This document shows, one piece after another, positions 50,952 through 60,714 of a stretch of DNA of 64,000 nt. How positions within the stretch are numbered: the first letter of the stretch is position 1; every line of letters begins with the position of its first letter. The position numbers were made by a program, and so were the translations under genes. The notes under the pieces are model-generated. The model made no database searches. It was given only the letters and a program-made list of their open reading frames with translations, and was not told the DNA's origin. Source of the DNA: Pelagibacteraceae bacterium AG-325-J17 (GTDB lineage Bacteria; Pseudomonadota; Alphaproteobacteria; Pelagibacterales; Pelagibacteraceae); assembly GCA_003282825.1 (NCBI GenBank), contig QBYM01000001.1, positions 1 to 64,000 of the forward strand, read 5' to 3'.

Positions 50952-52853
50952 ATGTCTGACAAATTCAACGTAATCTACGAACAATCAATTAATAATCCAG
51001 AGAAATTCTGGAGCGAAGCAGCAAATGATATCTTTTGGTTTAAAAAACCAATTAAAATTTTAAATAAATCAAACCCTCCTTTTTATAAATGGTACGAGGA
51101 TGGTGTTACAAACACCTGTTATAATGCACTAGATATTCACATCGATCAGGGTAACGGGAAAAGAACAGCACTAATATACGATAGTCCAATCACTGGTAAC
51201 AAAAGTAAATTCACTTACGAGGAATTAAGATCAAAGGTTTCAATATTTGCAGGCGCACTTAAAGACCAAGGCGTTAATAAAGGAGATAGAGTTATCATTT
51301 ATATGCCTATGATACCAGAGGCAGTAGTTGCTATGCTTGCTTGTGCAAGAATAGGAGCAGTACACTCTGTAGTCTTTGGTGGATTTGCCTCTAACGAACT
51401 TGCAAGTAGAATTGATGATAGTAAAGCAAAAGTATTGGTCACTGCTTCGTGTGGTTTTGAACCTGGAAGGACCGTAGAATATAAACCACTAGTAGATGAG
51501 GCAATTAAACTTGCTAATCACAAAATTGATAAAATGATTTTATTTCAAAGATCAGGTCATGAAGTAAAATTAAATGCTCCTAAAGAGGTAAGTTGGGAAG
51601 AAGTAGTTTCAAAAGCAAATGAAGTTGATTGTGTTGAAATGAGTTCAAATGAATTTGCCTATATTCTATATACATCTGGGACCACGGGCACTCCTAAAGG
51701 AATAGTAAGAGATATTGGTGGTCATATAGTTGCACTTAAATGGACTATGAAAAATATTTACAACATAGATGCGGGAGATATTTGGTGGTCTGCGAGTGAT
51801 ATTGGTTGGATTGTTGGTCATTCATATATTGTTTACGCTCCTTTATTTAAAGGATGCACTACTGTTTTATTTGAGGGTAAACCTGTAGGTACTCCAGATG
51901 CTGGAGCGTTTTGGAAAATCATTTCTGACTATAAAGTAAAATCTTTATTTACAGCTCCTACTGCATTTAGGGCAATCAAGAAAGAAGACCCTGATGGAAA
52001 ATTTTTTTCTAAATACGATCTATCTAAATTTGAAAGTTTGTTTCTTGCTGGAGAAAGAGCAGATCCAGATACAATCAAATGGGCCGAAAATTTACTAAAT
52101 GTTCCAGTTATTGATCACTGGTGGCAAACTGAAACTAGCTGGGCAATCAGCTCTAATTGTACTGGAATTGAAATGATGGAAACAAAATACGGTTCAGCTT
52201 GTAAAGCTGTTCCTGGTTATGATGTTAAAATTATAAAATCAGATCAGACTTTAGCTAAACCTAACGAAATGGGAGATATAGTTGTAAAACTACCATTACC
52301 TCCTGGAACTTTTCCAACACTTTGGAATGCTGATAAAAGATATAAAGAAAACTATATGTCAAACTATGATGGTTATTATCAAACCTATGATGCAGGGCAT
52401 ATTGATGAGGATGGATACATTTGGATTATGTCACGAACAGATGACATCATAAATGTAGCAGGTCATAGATTATCTACAGGCGCAATAGAAGAAGTTTTGT
52501 CTGAACATCAATCAGTTGCTGAATGTGCTGTCCTTGGCATTGCAGATAAATTGAAGGGTCAATTACCAATAGGACTTATTGTATTAAAAGCAGGTGTTGA
52601 GAAAGATAATGAAACAATTTCAAAAGAATGTATTAAAATGGTAAGAGACAAAATTGGTCCTGTGGCAGCATTTAAAGTTGCAATAGTAATTAAAAGACTT
52701 CCAAAAACAAGATCAGGGAAAATTTTAAGAGGAACTATAAGAAAAATTGCGGATAATGTTGAATATAAGATGCCACCAACAATAGATGATCCACTAATTT
52801 TAAGTGAAATTAAAGAAGATCTTGTCAAAAATAATATTTTAAAAGGTGGTTAA
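50952..52853 (+). CDS. prpE: Propionyl-CoA synthetase (PrpE-like acyl-CoA ligase)
   Basis: A 633-residue ATP-dependent ligase that activates propionate (or acetate) with CoA. The adenylation P-loop YTSGTTGTPKG, the WWSASDIGWIVGHSYIVYAPL region (short form WWSASDIGWIVGHSYI), the hinge DDIINVAGHRLSTG and the C-terminal catalytic lysine in KTRSGKILRG are present. The KGIVRDIGGH context and overall length fit PrpE better than Acs. It is divergent from proteorhodopsin across 214 bp and overlaps the SMR pump gene by 8 bp. Confidence 0.9.
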   Translation: MSDKFNVIYEQSINNPEKFWSEAANDIFWFKKPIKILNKSNPPFYKWYEDGVTNTCYNALDIHIDQGNGKRTALIYDSPITGNKSKFTYEELRSKVSIFAGALKDQGVNKGDRVIIYMPMIPEAVVAMLACARIGAVHSVVFGGFASNELASRIDDSKAKVLVTASCGFEPGRTVEYKPLVDEAIKLANHKIDKMILFQRSGHEVKLNAPKEVSWEEVVSKANEVDCVEMSSNEFAYILYTSGTTGTPKGIVRDIGGHIVALKWTMKNIYNIDAGDIWWSASDIGWIVGHSYIVYAPLFKGCTTVLFEGKPVGTPDAGAFWKIISDYKVKSLFTAPTAFRAIKKEDPDGKFFSKYDLSKFESLFLAGERADPDTIKWAENLLNVPVIDHWWQTETSWAISSNCTGIEMMETKYGSACKAVPGYDVKIIKSDQTLAKPNEMGDIVVKLPLPPGTFPTLWNADKRYKENYMSNYDGYYQTYDAGHIDEDGYIWIMSRTDDIINVAGHRLSTGAIEEVLSEHQSVAECAVLGIADKLKGQLPIGLIVLKAGVEKDNETISKECIKMVRDKIGPVAAFKVAIVIKRLPKTRSGKILRGTIRKIADNVEYKMPPTIDDPLILSEIKEDLVKNNILKGG

Positions 52854-53178
52854 AACTTATTTATTTCTTGTAGGTGCAATTTTTTGTGAAGTAGCGGGTA
52901 CAATGCTTCTTCCTGTATCACAAAACTTTACAAAACTAATTCCAACAACTTTATTAACAATCTTTTATTTGAGCGCCTTTTATTTATTAACTTTTGTAAT
53001 TAACAAACTTCCTATTGCAATTGTTTATGCAACATGGAGTGGACTTGGAATATTCACAATAGCGATACTAGGTTACATATTCTTTAAACAAACTTTAGCT
53101 TGGCAAGCAATTTTAGGAATGTTTCTAATTGTAATTGGAGTTGTGCTTGTGAATACTTTTACAGTAAAACTTAATTAA
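52846..53178 (+). CDS. Small multidrug resistance (SMR) family transporter
   Basis: A 110-residue, four-helix membrane protein with the essential membrane glutamate of SMR exporters at about residue 15 (GAIFCEVAGTMLLP), the WSGLG motif (ATWSGLGIF) and FFKQTLAWQAILGM. The GTG start overlaps the prpE stop by 8 bp, implying translational coupling. SMR proteins export cationic compounds or guanidinium by proton antiport; the substrate is not clear here. It converges on pyrC with an 8-bp overlap. Confidence 0.87.
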   Translation: MVKTYLFLVGAIFCEVAGTMLLPVSQNFTKLIPTTLLTIFYLSAFYLLTFVINKLPIAIVYATWSGLGIFTIAILGYIFFKQTLAWQAILGMFLIVIGVVLVNTFTVKLN

Positions 53179-54478
53179 ATTTTAAAGGAGTTCCGTCTGG
53201 TTCTCCTAAAATTTTACCATCCTTCATCTTTACTTTTCCAGCAATAATAGTTGAAACAGGTGTGCCTTGAAATTCAACACCATTAAAAGGAGACCATCCA
53301 CACTTACTCTCTATATTTTCATTTTTGATGACAATTTTTTTATTCATATCCACTATTGTAAAATCTGCATCAAATCCCTCTTTAATAAATCCTTTATTCT
53401 TTATGCCAAAAATTTTAACTGGATTTTCACAAACAAAATTCATCAACTGATTTAGAGATAACTTTCCATCATTTATATGATTTAACATAACTGGCATTAA
53501 AGTTTGAACACCAGGCATACCAGATGGTGAATTTGGATATTCTTTATCTTTATTTACTTTTAAATGAGGTGCGTGATCAGAACCTATAGTGTCATTAAAA
53601 TTATTTTTAACTGCATACCATAATCTATCATAATGAGACTTATCTCTTATTGGAGGGTTCATCTGAGCATAGGTACCGAGTTTATGATAACAGTCTGGTG
53701 CATAAATTGTTAAATGCTGTGGAGTAATCTCAAAAGTAATATTTCCTTTATGTTGAGATAAGAAATCAATCTCTTGTTTTGTAGTTATATGTAGGATGTG
53801 TGCTTTTTTATTATAACTCTCAGCAATGCGAACTATCCTTCTTGTTGATGAAATTGCACATTCATCACTTCTCCAAATTGGGTGAGAGTGAACATCACCT
53901 TTCTTAATCAATTTTTTATTAACATTTAAGATTGCTTCATCTTCAGAATGAACAGCTACAACTTTAGAACTATTTTGAAATACTATTTCAATGTCTTTTT
54001 CATCAGCAACCAAAAGGTTTCCTGTTGAAGAGCCAGCAAAAAGTTTGATCCCACAACAACCGTCTAAATTTTTTAAATCTGCTAAATCTTTAGCATTATC
54101 TGCTGTTGCACCAAAATAAAAAGCGTAGTTACAGTACATTCTATTTTTTGCAAGGTCTAATTTTCTTTGGAATTCTTTTTTATTCGATGTTGGAGGATTG
54201 GTGTTTGGCATTTCAAATACTGCAGTTATCCCTCCTGCAATAGCTGCTCTACTTCCTGAGTGGAGATCTTCAGTATCTGTAGATCCTGGCTCTCTAAAAT
54301 GAGTTTGAGTATCTATACATCCTGGTAAAACAGTAAGACCTTTAGCGTCTATAGTGTCCTTGGCCTCTTCAGAGATTTTACCAATGTTTTGAATTTTGCC
54401 ATCTTTAACGGAAACATCGACATCTTTAAGCTCTCCATCAATATAACACTGACCATTTTTGATTATAAGATCTAACAT
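53171..54478 (-). CDS. pyrC: Dihydroorotase-like amidohydrolase (PyrC type I)
   Basis: A 435-residue amidohydrolase-fold enzyme of the dihydroorotase group, which closes carbamoylaspartate to dihydroorotate in pyrimidine synthesis. The first metal motif is GCIDTQTHFREPGSTDTED; the usual first histidine of the HxH pair is glutamine (Q-T-H). The Lys in CGIKLFAGSS (carboxylated), His in VAVHSED, His in AHILHITT and Asp in GSDHAPH are present. The FREPG pattern supports type I. The Gln-for-His change is common in some groups but may alter metal loading. Its start overlaps the ygfZ upstream region on the other strand. Confidence 0.85.
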   Translation of the reverse strand: MLDLIIKNGQCYIDGELKDVDVSVKDGKIQNIGKISEEAKDTIDAKGLTVLPGCIDTQTHFREPGSTDTEDLHSGSRAAIAGGITAVFEMPNTNPPTSNKKEFQRKLDLAKNRMYCNYAFYFGATADNAKDLADLKNLDGCCGIKLFAGSSTGNLLVADEKDIEIVFQNSSKVVAVHSEDEAILNVNKKLIKKGDVHSHPIWRSDECAISSTRRIVRIAESYNKKAHILHITTKQEIDFLSQHKGNITFEITPQHLTIYAPDCYHKLGTYAQMNPPIRDKSHYDRLWYAVKNNFNDTIGSDHAPHLKVNKDKEYPNSPSGMPGVQTLMPVMLNHINDGKLSLNQLMNFVCENPVKIFGIKNKGFIKEGFDADFTIVDMNKKIVIKNENIESKCGWSPFNGVEFQGTPVSTIIAGKVKMKDGKILGEPDGTPLKFN

Positions 54479-54521
54479 TTATGAAAAAAGTAATTATATT
54501 AAAAGTTCGTTTGATGCAAAT

Positions 54522-55409
54522 ATGAAAAATAGCGTTTTTATATTACAAGACAGAGCCATAATTTATATCAATGGTCCAGATGCTAAAGATTTTTTACAAA
54601 ATCTTATTAGCAATGACATTAATAAAGTTACAGATAATTCAAGTTGTTTTGCCTCTTTGCTGACCCCGCAAGGTAAATTTCTGTTTGAATTTATAGTGGC
54701 TAAACATAAGTCAGGATTCTTTATTGATTGTGAAAAAAATCAATCCGATGAAATATTTAAGCAATTGAGTCTGTATAAAATTAGATCAAAAGTTGAAATT
54801 TTGAATTTAAGCAATGAATTTGTTGTTGCAAGCTTTGGGTACGAAAAATACCTATCAATTGAAGGCTCTAAGGATATTTTAGGTTTCACCTTCAAGTATA
54901 GAGAGGACCCAATTATTTTAGATCCAAGAAATAAAAATTTAGGTGCAAGATTAATTATTAACTTAGAAAAACTTTATTTATCACTTAAAAAATTAGACCT
55001 TAAGGATGATAAAATTGAAAACTATTATATTCAAAGTCATAATCTTGGGATAGTTCCAAAAAACTTAAATCAACTACAAAATAAATTATTTGGTATTGAA
55101 TGTAACTATGAGGAACTTAATGGAATTGATTTTAAAAAAGGGTGCTATATTGGTCAAGAAAATACTGCAAGAATCAAATTAAAAAATAAACTTTCAAAAA
55201 GATTATTACCTATCAAAGTTATCAAGGGAGAGCTGTCTGAAAATGAAAAAATTTACAATAATAATATCGAAATTGGAAAAGTTCTAATTAGTAATGATTA
55301 CCCTTTTGGACTGATCAAATATCAAGATGAAAATTTTAATAAAGATCAAACTTTTAAAAGTGAAAATGGTACTTTTAAAGTTTTTATACCTCAATGGCTT
55401 AAAATTTAA
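54522..55409 (+). CDS. ygfZ: YgfZ/GcvT-domain folate-binding protein
   Basis: A 295-residue protein of the YgfZ (IBA57-like) family, a tetrahydrofolate-binding helper for assembly or repair of certain Fe-S enzymes. The family motif KGCYIGQE (about residues 207-214) is present, as is the N-terminal YINGPDAKDFLQNLISNDI segment (short form INGPDAKDFLQNLISND). An open frame begins at 54459, but the ATG at 54522 gives the normal N-terminus. It is followed by tRNA-Leu on the other strand. Confidence 0.9.
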   Translation: MKNSVFILQDRAIIYINGPDAKDFLQNLISNDINKVTDNSSCFASLLTPQGKFLFEFIVAKHKSGFFIDCEKNQSDEIFKQLSLYKIRSKVEILNLSNEFVVASFGYEKYLSIEGSKDILGFTFKYREDPIILDPRNKNLGARLIINLEKLYLSLKKLDLKDDKIENYYIQSHNLGIVPKNLNQLQNKLFGIECNYEELNGIDFKKGCYIGQENTARIKLKNKLSKRLLPIKVIKGELSENEKIYNNNIEIGKVLISNDYPFGLIKYQDENFNKDQTFKSENGTFKVFIPQWLKI

Positions 55410-55413
55410 GTTT

Positions 55414-55499
55414 TGGTGCGGCCAGAGAGACTCGAACTCTCATGGACAAGGTCCACACGGCCCTCAACCGTGCCTGTCTACCAATTTCAGCATGGCCGC
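55414..55499 (-). tRNA. tRNA-Leu (anticodon GAG)
   Basis: An 86-nt tRNA that includes the encoded CCA. The acceptor stem GCGGCCA pairs with TGGCCGC. The anticodon arm CACGG-TTGAGGG-CCGTG gives anticodon GAG with T33 before it. The T-arm contains GTTCGAGTC. The long variable arm (GGACCTTGTCC) is that of a class II leucine tRNA. It reads leucine codons CUC and CUU. It lies on the minus strand in the 146-bp gap between ygfZ and nadA. Confidence 0.96.
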
Positions 55500-55555
55500 A
55501 AATATGACCCACATTAAATCAATGACAAGTAGGTTTCAAATTGATAAATTTTCTC

Positions 55556-56545
55556 ATGGAATTTAATCAAGAGGTTAAAAAAGCTACTGATCCAATTTAT
55601 CAGAAGATATCAAAGGTTATGCCTGAGATTGAGTGGTCAGTGCATGCTCCCTATATTCATAAAATTAATAAATTAAAAAAAGAAAAAAATGCAGTTATTC
55701 TTGCTCACAACTATCAAACTCCAGAAATCTATCATGGTATAGCAGATTTTTCTGCAGACTCTTTAGCTCTTGCAGTTGAAGCATCAAAAACTTCAGCAGA
55801 TATAATTGTGATGGCTGGAGTTCATTTTATGGCTGAGACAGCAAAACTAATGAGTCCTAATAAAAAAGTTTTATTACCAGACATGAAAGCTGGTTGTTCT
55901 TTGTCATCATCTATTACGGGCAAAGATGTGAGACTCTTGAAAGAAAAATATCCAGGAGTTCCTGTGGTTTCATATGTTAATACATCAGCAGATGTAAAAG
56001 CAGAAACAGATGTGTGTTGCACTTCTGCTAATGCTGTTAAAATTGTAAAATCACTTGGAGTAAAAAAAGTAATTTTTTTACCTGATGATTATTTAGCGAA
56101 ATATGTTGCCTCTCAAACAGATGTTGAAATTATTGCGTGGAAAGGCATTTGCATGGTCCATGATCAATTTAATGAAAAAGAAATAAATGATATTAGAAAC
56201 AAAAATCCTGGAATTAAAATTATAGCTCATCCAGAATGTCCTCCTGAAGTTATAAAGGTAAGTGACTTTGCTGGTTCAACTTCAGGAATGATTAATTACG
56301 TAAAAGATAATCAACCTAAAAAAGTTATGATGGTCACTGAATGTTCAATGAGTGATAATATTCAAGTAGAAAATCCAAATGTTGAATTTATTAGACCATG
56401 CAATCTCTGCCCACACATGAAAAGAATAACTTTACCAAAAATCTTGGATTGTTTAGAAAATGAAACTGGTGAAATTATTATGGATCATGAGACAATTAAT
56501 AAAGCAAGATTGTCAGTAGAAAAAATGGTTGCTATTGGTAGATAG
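55556..56545 (+). CDS. nadA: Quinolinate synthase NadA
   Basis: A 329-residue enzyme that condenses iminoaspartate with dihydroxyacetone phosphate to quinolinate for NAD synthesis, using a [4Fe-4S] cluster. Typical regions are ILAHNYQTPEIYHGIADF (short form AHNYQTPEIYHGIADF), VHFMAETAKLMSP, DMKAGCSLSSSI and PCNLCPHMKRI (last cluster ligands). The ATG at 55556 is chosen over the upstream TTG at 55541. It is followed after 6 bp by nadC; nadB is not nearby. Confidence 0.95.
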   Translation: MEFNQEVKKATDPIYQKISKVMPEIEWSVHAPYIHKINKLKKEKNAVILAHNYQTPEIYHGIADFSADSLALAVEASKTSADIIVMAGVHFMAETAKLMSPNKKVLLPDMKAGCSLSSSITGKDVRLLKEKYPGVPVVSYVNTSADVKAETDVCCTSANAVKIVKSLGVKKVIFLPDDYLAKYVASQTDVEIIAWKGICMVHDQFNEKEINDIRNKNPGIKIIAHPECPPEVIKVSDFAGSTSGMINYVKDNQPKKVMMVTECSMSDNIQVENPNVEFIRPCNLCPHMKRITLPKILDCLENETGEIIMDHETINKARLSVEKMVAIGR

Positions 56546-56551
56546 CATTTT

Positions 56552-57385
56552 GTGTCAAAAATAAAACTTAGTGAAAATTTTATAAGAAACACTGTTAAGC
56601 TTGCACTTAATGAAGATTTATTTCCATCAGGAGATATAACCTCTAATCTTGTTGAAAATAATAAAATAGTAAAAGTAAAATTAATATCAAATCAAGATGC
56701 TATTATTGGTGGTCTTTTATTTGCAAAGCATGCTTTTTCTTTAGTTGATAAAAAAATTAAATTCTTAATCAAAAAAAAAGATGGTTCTTTTGTAAAGAAA
56801 AAATCATTAATTGCTACAATACAAGGAAAAGCCCAAAATATACTAATTGCAGAGAGAGTTGCTTTAAATTATTTGTCTCATATTTCAGGAATTGCAACTA
56901 AAACAAACCAGTTTATTAAATTGGCTGGTAAAAAATGTAAAATTTGTTGTACACGTAAAACAATTCCAAATTTAAGAGTAATTCAAAAATATGCTGTAAA
57001 ATTGGGTGGAGGAACTAATCATAGATTTAATTTAAGTGATGAGTATTTGATTAAAGACAATCATATAGCTTCTTCAAATATAAAAAGATTGGTCTCTTTA
57101 GCTATTAAAAATAAAAGAGGAAAAAAAATTACAGTTGAAGTTGACAATTTAAAACAACTTAAACAAATAATAGGACTTAAATTTAATACTGTTTTATTTG
57201 ACAATATGAATATTAAAAATTTAAAAGCAGGTGTTAAAATTGCAAAGAAATATTATGAAACTGAAGCTTCTGGAAATATAAAACTCAAAACTGTCAAAAC
57301 AGTTGCTGCAACTGGGGTGAGTAGAATTTCAGTTGGAAGTATCACTCATAGTGCTCCAGCTATCGATTTTAAATTAGAAATTTAG
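56552..57385 (+). CDS. nadC: Nicotinate-nucleotide pyrophosphorylase NadC
   Basis: A 277-residue phosphoribosyltransferase that turns quinolinate into nicotinic acid mononucleotide with PRPP. Key motifs are EDLFPSGDITSNLV, ALNYLSHISGIATKT, CTRKTIPNLRVIQKYAVKLGGG (short form CTRKTIPNLR), NHRFNLSDEYLIKDNHI, and the late GVSRISVGSITHSAPAIDF (short form ISVGSITHSAPAIDF). The GTG start is 6 bp after nadA. It converges with the MazG-like gene by 4 bp. Confidence 0.95.
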   Translation: MSKIKLSENFIRNTVKLALNEDLFPSGDITSNLVENNKIVKVKLISNQDAIIGGLLFAKHAFSLVDKKIKFLIKKKDGSFVKKKSLIATIQGKAQNILIAERVALNYLSHISGIATKTNQFIKLAGKKCKICCTRKTIPNLRVIQKYAVKLGGGTNHRFNLSDEYLIKDNHIASSNIKRLVSLAIKNKRGKKITVEVDNLKQLKQIIGLKFNTVLFDNMNIKNLKAGVKIAKKYYETEASGNIKLKTVKTVAATGVSRISVGSITHSAPAIDFKLEI

Positions 57386-57753
57386 TTTACAAATTTTGAA
57401 AGATCAGGTTTAAAGTAGTTAGGACCTTTCATAACTTTTCCTGACTCATTATAGATTGGCTTTCCATTTTCATCCAATTTACTCATATTAGAGTTTTGAA
57501 CCTCCTCAAAACACTTGTCTAAATCAATACCAAATGCATGCCCTGCTCCATAAGTAACATACAAGATATCTGTAAGTGCATCAGCTACCTCTAGTAAATC
57601 ATTATTTTTCATAGCCTCAGTAAGCTCATCAAGTTCCTCTTTAATTAGGTCAATCCTAAGTTTATTGATTTTATCTGTACTAAATGCGGGTTTATCCTTT
57701 ACCTCTTGACCAAAAGTTTTCATGAAAGCTCCAACCTTACTAAAATTTGACAT
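57382..57753 (-). CDS. MazG/HisE-like nucleoside triphosphate pyrophosphohydrolase
   Basis: A 123-residue all-alpha NTP-PPase. The metal-binding motif ExxE then ExxD is seen as KEELDELTEAMKNNDLLEVADALTD (short forms EELDEL and EVADALTD). Such enzymes clean up non-canonical nucleotides (house-cleaning) or act in histidine synthesis. The C-terminal KPIYNESGKVMKGPNYFKPD segment points to a phage-like or house-cleaning branch rather than HisE. It is divergent from fumC by 66 bp. Confidence 0.78.
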   Translation of the reverse strand: MSNFSKVGAFMKTFGQEVKDKPAFSTDKINKLRIDLIKEELDELTEAMKNNDLLEVADALTDILYVTYGAGHAFGIDLDKCFEEVQNSNMSKLDENGKPIYNESGKVMKGPNYFKPDLSKFVN

Positions 57754-57819
57754 ATTGCTCCTGTAAGTTTTATATAATTAATGTATATTTATAATAATTT
57801 ATTAATTACTTGTTAATCA

Positions 57820-59208
57820 ATGAAATTAAGAAAAGAATTCGATAGCATTGGCTCAATAAATGTTCCTGGTGATAAATATTGGGGTGCTTCAACACAAAGA
57901 TCAAAAAAATATTTTGATATTGGTGAATTTTTAGTAAGACCAGTTTTAATCAAATCAATAGCTATTATTAAAAAAGCTGCTGCAATAGTTCATGGTAAAG
58001 AAAAACAAATCTTGCCACAAATTTCAAAAGCTATCATAAAAGCATCTAATGAAGTTATATCTGGTAAGTTAGATGAACATTTTCCTCTAAAAGTTTGGCA
58101 AACAGGATCTGGTACTCAAACAAATATGAATGTAAATGAAGTCATAGCAAACAGAGCAATTGAAATTTTAGGGGGTAAAAAGGGTTCCAAAAAACCTGTA
58201 CACCCTAATGATCATGTCAATAAATCTCAATCTACCAATGATGTTTTTCCTACTGCAATGCATATTGCTATCGCAATGGAAACTAAAAATAAACTATTAC
58301 CTTCTTTGGAGTTATTGAATAAAGAATTAAAAAAAAAAGTTTCTAAGTTCAAAAATATAATTAAAGTAGGTAGAACTCACTTACAAGATGCAACGCCATT
58401 GTCTTTAGGACAAGAATTTTCAGGATACCAATCTCAGATAGAGGATTGTATTAGCAGAATAAAAAATGCTTTGAATGAAATTTACTCATTAGCTCAAGGT
58501 GGCACTGCAGTTGGAACTGGAATTAATAGCAAAAAAGGTTTTGATAAAAAAATTATCAATGAAATAAAAAAGATTACCAAACTACCTTTTAAACCAACTA
58601 AAAATAAATTTGCATCTTTAGCAGCCCACGATGAAATAGTAAACTTTTCTGGTACTTTGAATACCACAGCAGTTAGTTTAATGAAAATTGCAAACGATAT
58701 TAGATTTTTAGGATCTGGTCCTAGAGCTGGATATGGTGAAATTATTTTGCCCGCCAATGAACCTGGTTCTTCAATAATGCCTGGTAAAATTAATCCAACA
58801 CAATCAGAAGCAGTAACAATGGTATGTGTTAAAGTTATAGGGAATCATAATGGGATTACGATAGCAGGTTCTCATGGTCACTTTGAATTGAATGTTTTTA
58901 AGCCTTTAATTGCTCACAATATTTTACAATCAATTGATCTACTTGCTGACAGCACTAATAATTTTTCATTGTATTGTGTAAAAGGAATAAGGGCTGATAA
59001 AATTAAAATTAAAAAATTTTTAGATAATTCATTAATGCTTGTTACAGCCCTAGCACCTCATATTGGCTACGATAATGCTGCAAAGATTGCTAAATCAGCT
59101 TTAAAAAAAGGAACTACTTTAAAAGAGGAGGCTTTAAAAACTAACTTAATTAACAAAAAAGATTTCGAGAGAATTGTAGATCCTAAAAAAATGATTTACC
59201 CAAAATAA
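57820..59208 (+). CDS. fumC: Fumarate hydratase class II
   Basis: A 462-residue TCA-cycle enzyme that hydrates fumarate to malate with no Fe-S cluster. Motifs are [52 protein letters not shown] (short form [14 protein letters not shown]), [16 protein letters not shown] and the fumarase signature [13 protein letters not shown]. It overlaps the convergent AsmA-like gene by 13 bp. Confidence 0.97.
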   Translation: MKLRKEFDSIGSINVPGDKYWGASTQRSKKYFDIGEFLVRPVLIKSIAIIKKAAAIVHGKEKQILPQISKAIIKASNEVISGKLDEHFPLKVWQTGSGTQTNMNVNEVIANRAIEILGGKKGSKKPVHPNDHVNKSQSTNDVFPTAMHIAIAMETKNKLLPSLELLNKELKKKVSKFKNIIKVGRTHLQDATPLSLGQEFSGYQSQIEDCISRIKNALNEIYSLAQGGTAVGTGINSKKGFDKKIINEIKKITKLPFKPTKNKFASLAAHDEIVNFSGTLNTTAVSLMKIANDIRFLGSGPRAGYGEIILPANEPGSSIMPGKINPTQSEAVTMVCVKVIGNHNGITIAGSHGHFELNVFKPLIAHNILQSIDLLADSTNNFSLYCVKGIRADKIKIKKFLDNSLMLVTALAPHIGYDNAAKIAKSALKKGTTLKEEALKTNLINKKDFERIVDPKKMIYPK

Positions 59209-60680
59209 GCTAAAAAAATATTATTAACAAAACTCTTAAAGGTAATTTTATTAAAAACTTTTTCATCACTTGAATTGAAATTCATTATAAATCTCTCTAA
59301 TTTATTGTTTGATTTATTATTAATCTTAAAATTATCAAATGAAACCTCTCTATCAATTATGTTATAATTGAAATCAAATTCTATTTTTTCTAATTTTTTT
59401 CTTAAATCTTTATTAATTTGAAAATGTCTAAAGAAATTATCTTTTTCCTTGATAGTAATTAGCATTCTACCATTTAAATTAATTGAGTCTTCATCATAAT
59501 CTATTAAACCTTCAAGTAATGAAAGACTTATGCTTTCTTTCCATTTAATATTTGACTCAGAAAAAGTTAAATCGCCTTCCTCAATTTTCAATTTTAAAAC
59601 TAAATCTGTGAAACGATCAAAATCAACTATTTTTTTAATATTAATATTTATTTCAGCATTTAAATTTTCATTACTAATTATTTGAGTTTTGATAATATCA
59701 TTTAATAGAGAATTATTGATCAAATCTGAAAGCTTTAAGTTTTGATAATTTAAATTTGAGACCATATAAAATGGTTTAAATTCAATATTCCCATTATAAG
59801 TTCTATTCGAGTCCTCTAAAGAAAAATCTAATGAATTTTTTTTAAGCTTATAATTTATAAGGTTATTTCTATTTTTAAAATTTATTTTTAAAAATCCAAT
59901 CTTATTTTCTTTTCTATAATTAACTTGATTTTCAATTTTCAACCTTAATTTATTTAAAACTAATGTTGTAAATGAGGTTTGATTTAATTTATCATTTTTA
60001 ATTGTTATTTTGTATGGGATATTAAAAATCTTATTTTTTGATGAATAAACATTTTTTAGATTATTAAAGTCAAAATAGAATTTACTGTTATCTATTTGAT
60101 TTATTAACAAAACCTCTTCATCTTTATCTAAAAAAAAAATACTACTATTTTTAATGATAAGTTTTTGTCTACTTGGCTCAGCTTCTAAAATATTTTTAAA
60201 AAAGTTTAAATCTGATTTTTGAATATTAAATTCTAGTTTATTAAAAATTAAATCTTTCATTTGAATTTGATCAAACTTAAAAAAATTTTTAAACCCTATA
60301 AAAATTTTTAAATTATCTGCAAGTGCTATTTTTTTTTTGTCATTAAATATAGATAAATCTTTTGCTACAAAATGTGGCTTTGGAAATAAGCTATAATTAA
60401 TTTTATCATTAAATTCTATTCTAATTTGATATTTTAAAAAAACTTGATTCTTTATTTCTTTTTGAATTAAATCTTTATTGTATGCTGTTGGAACTAAAAA
60501 GTAAGCAAGAGTCAAAAAAATAATTCCTGTAAATACGAAAATAACTCTATTATCACTGGTGAATTGAAATTTTTTAGGATTCGAGATGAATGATCTCAGC
60601 TTGTTAAAATAGCTTTCTATTAAATTATTTATAGATAAGATTTGTTTTCCAATTTTTTTAAATGATAAATTTTTTCCCAT
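59196..60680 (-). CDS. AsmA-like membrane-anchored protein
   Basis: A 494-residue protein with one N-terminal membrane helix ([19 protein letters not shown], near residues 48-66) and a long beta-rich periplasmic part. The [30 protein letters not shown] stretch (short form [19 protein letters not shown]) resembles the start of AsmA domains, which have been linked to lipid transport between the membranes. The rest is poorly conserved and AT-rich. It is divergent from uvrD by 34 bp and overlaps fumC by 13 bp. Confidence 0.62.
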   Translation of the reverse strand: MGKNLSFKKIGKQILSINNLIESYFNKLRSFISNPKKFQFTSDNRVIFVFTGIIFLTLAYFLVPTAYNKDLIQKEIKNQVFLKYQIRIEFNDKINYSLFPKPHFVAKDLSIFNDKKKIALADNLKIFIGFKNFFKFDQIQMKDLIFNKLEFNIQKSDLNFFKNILEAEPSRQKLIIKNSSIFFLDKDEEVLLINQIDNSKFYFDFNNLKNVYSSKNKIFNIPYKITIKNDKLNQTSFTTLVLNKLRLKIENQVNYRKENKIGFLKINFKNRNNLINYKLKKNSLDFSLEDSNRTYNGNIEFKPFYMVSNLNYQNLKLSDLINNSLLNDIIKTQIISNENLNAEININIKKIVDFDRFTDLVLKLKIEEGDLTFSESNIKWKESISLSLLEGLIDYDEDSINLNGRMLITIKEKDNFFRHFQINKDLRKKLEKIEFDFNYNIIDREVSFDNFKINNKSNNKLERFIMNFNSSDEKVFNKITFKSFVNNIFLAYFG

Positions 60681-60714
60681 AAAAATTGGAACAAGTTATA
60701 ATTAAAAATTAAAA

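Noticed and set aside
55327..55566. Open frame of 79 codons across tRNA-Leu on the plus strand
   Set aside because: It reads the antisense of the tRNA and starts inside ygfZ; no independent support.
60689..60703. Possible SOS box upstream of uvrD (GAAC-N7-AATT)
   Set aside because: Only one half-site matches; in AT-rich DNA this is expected by chance.
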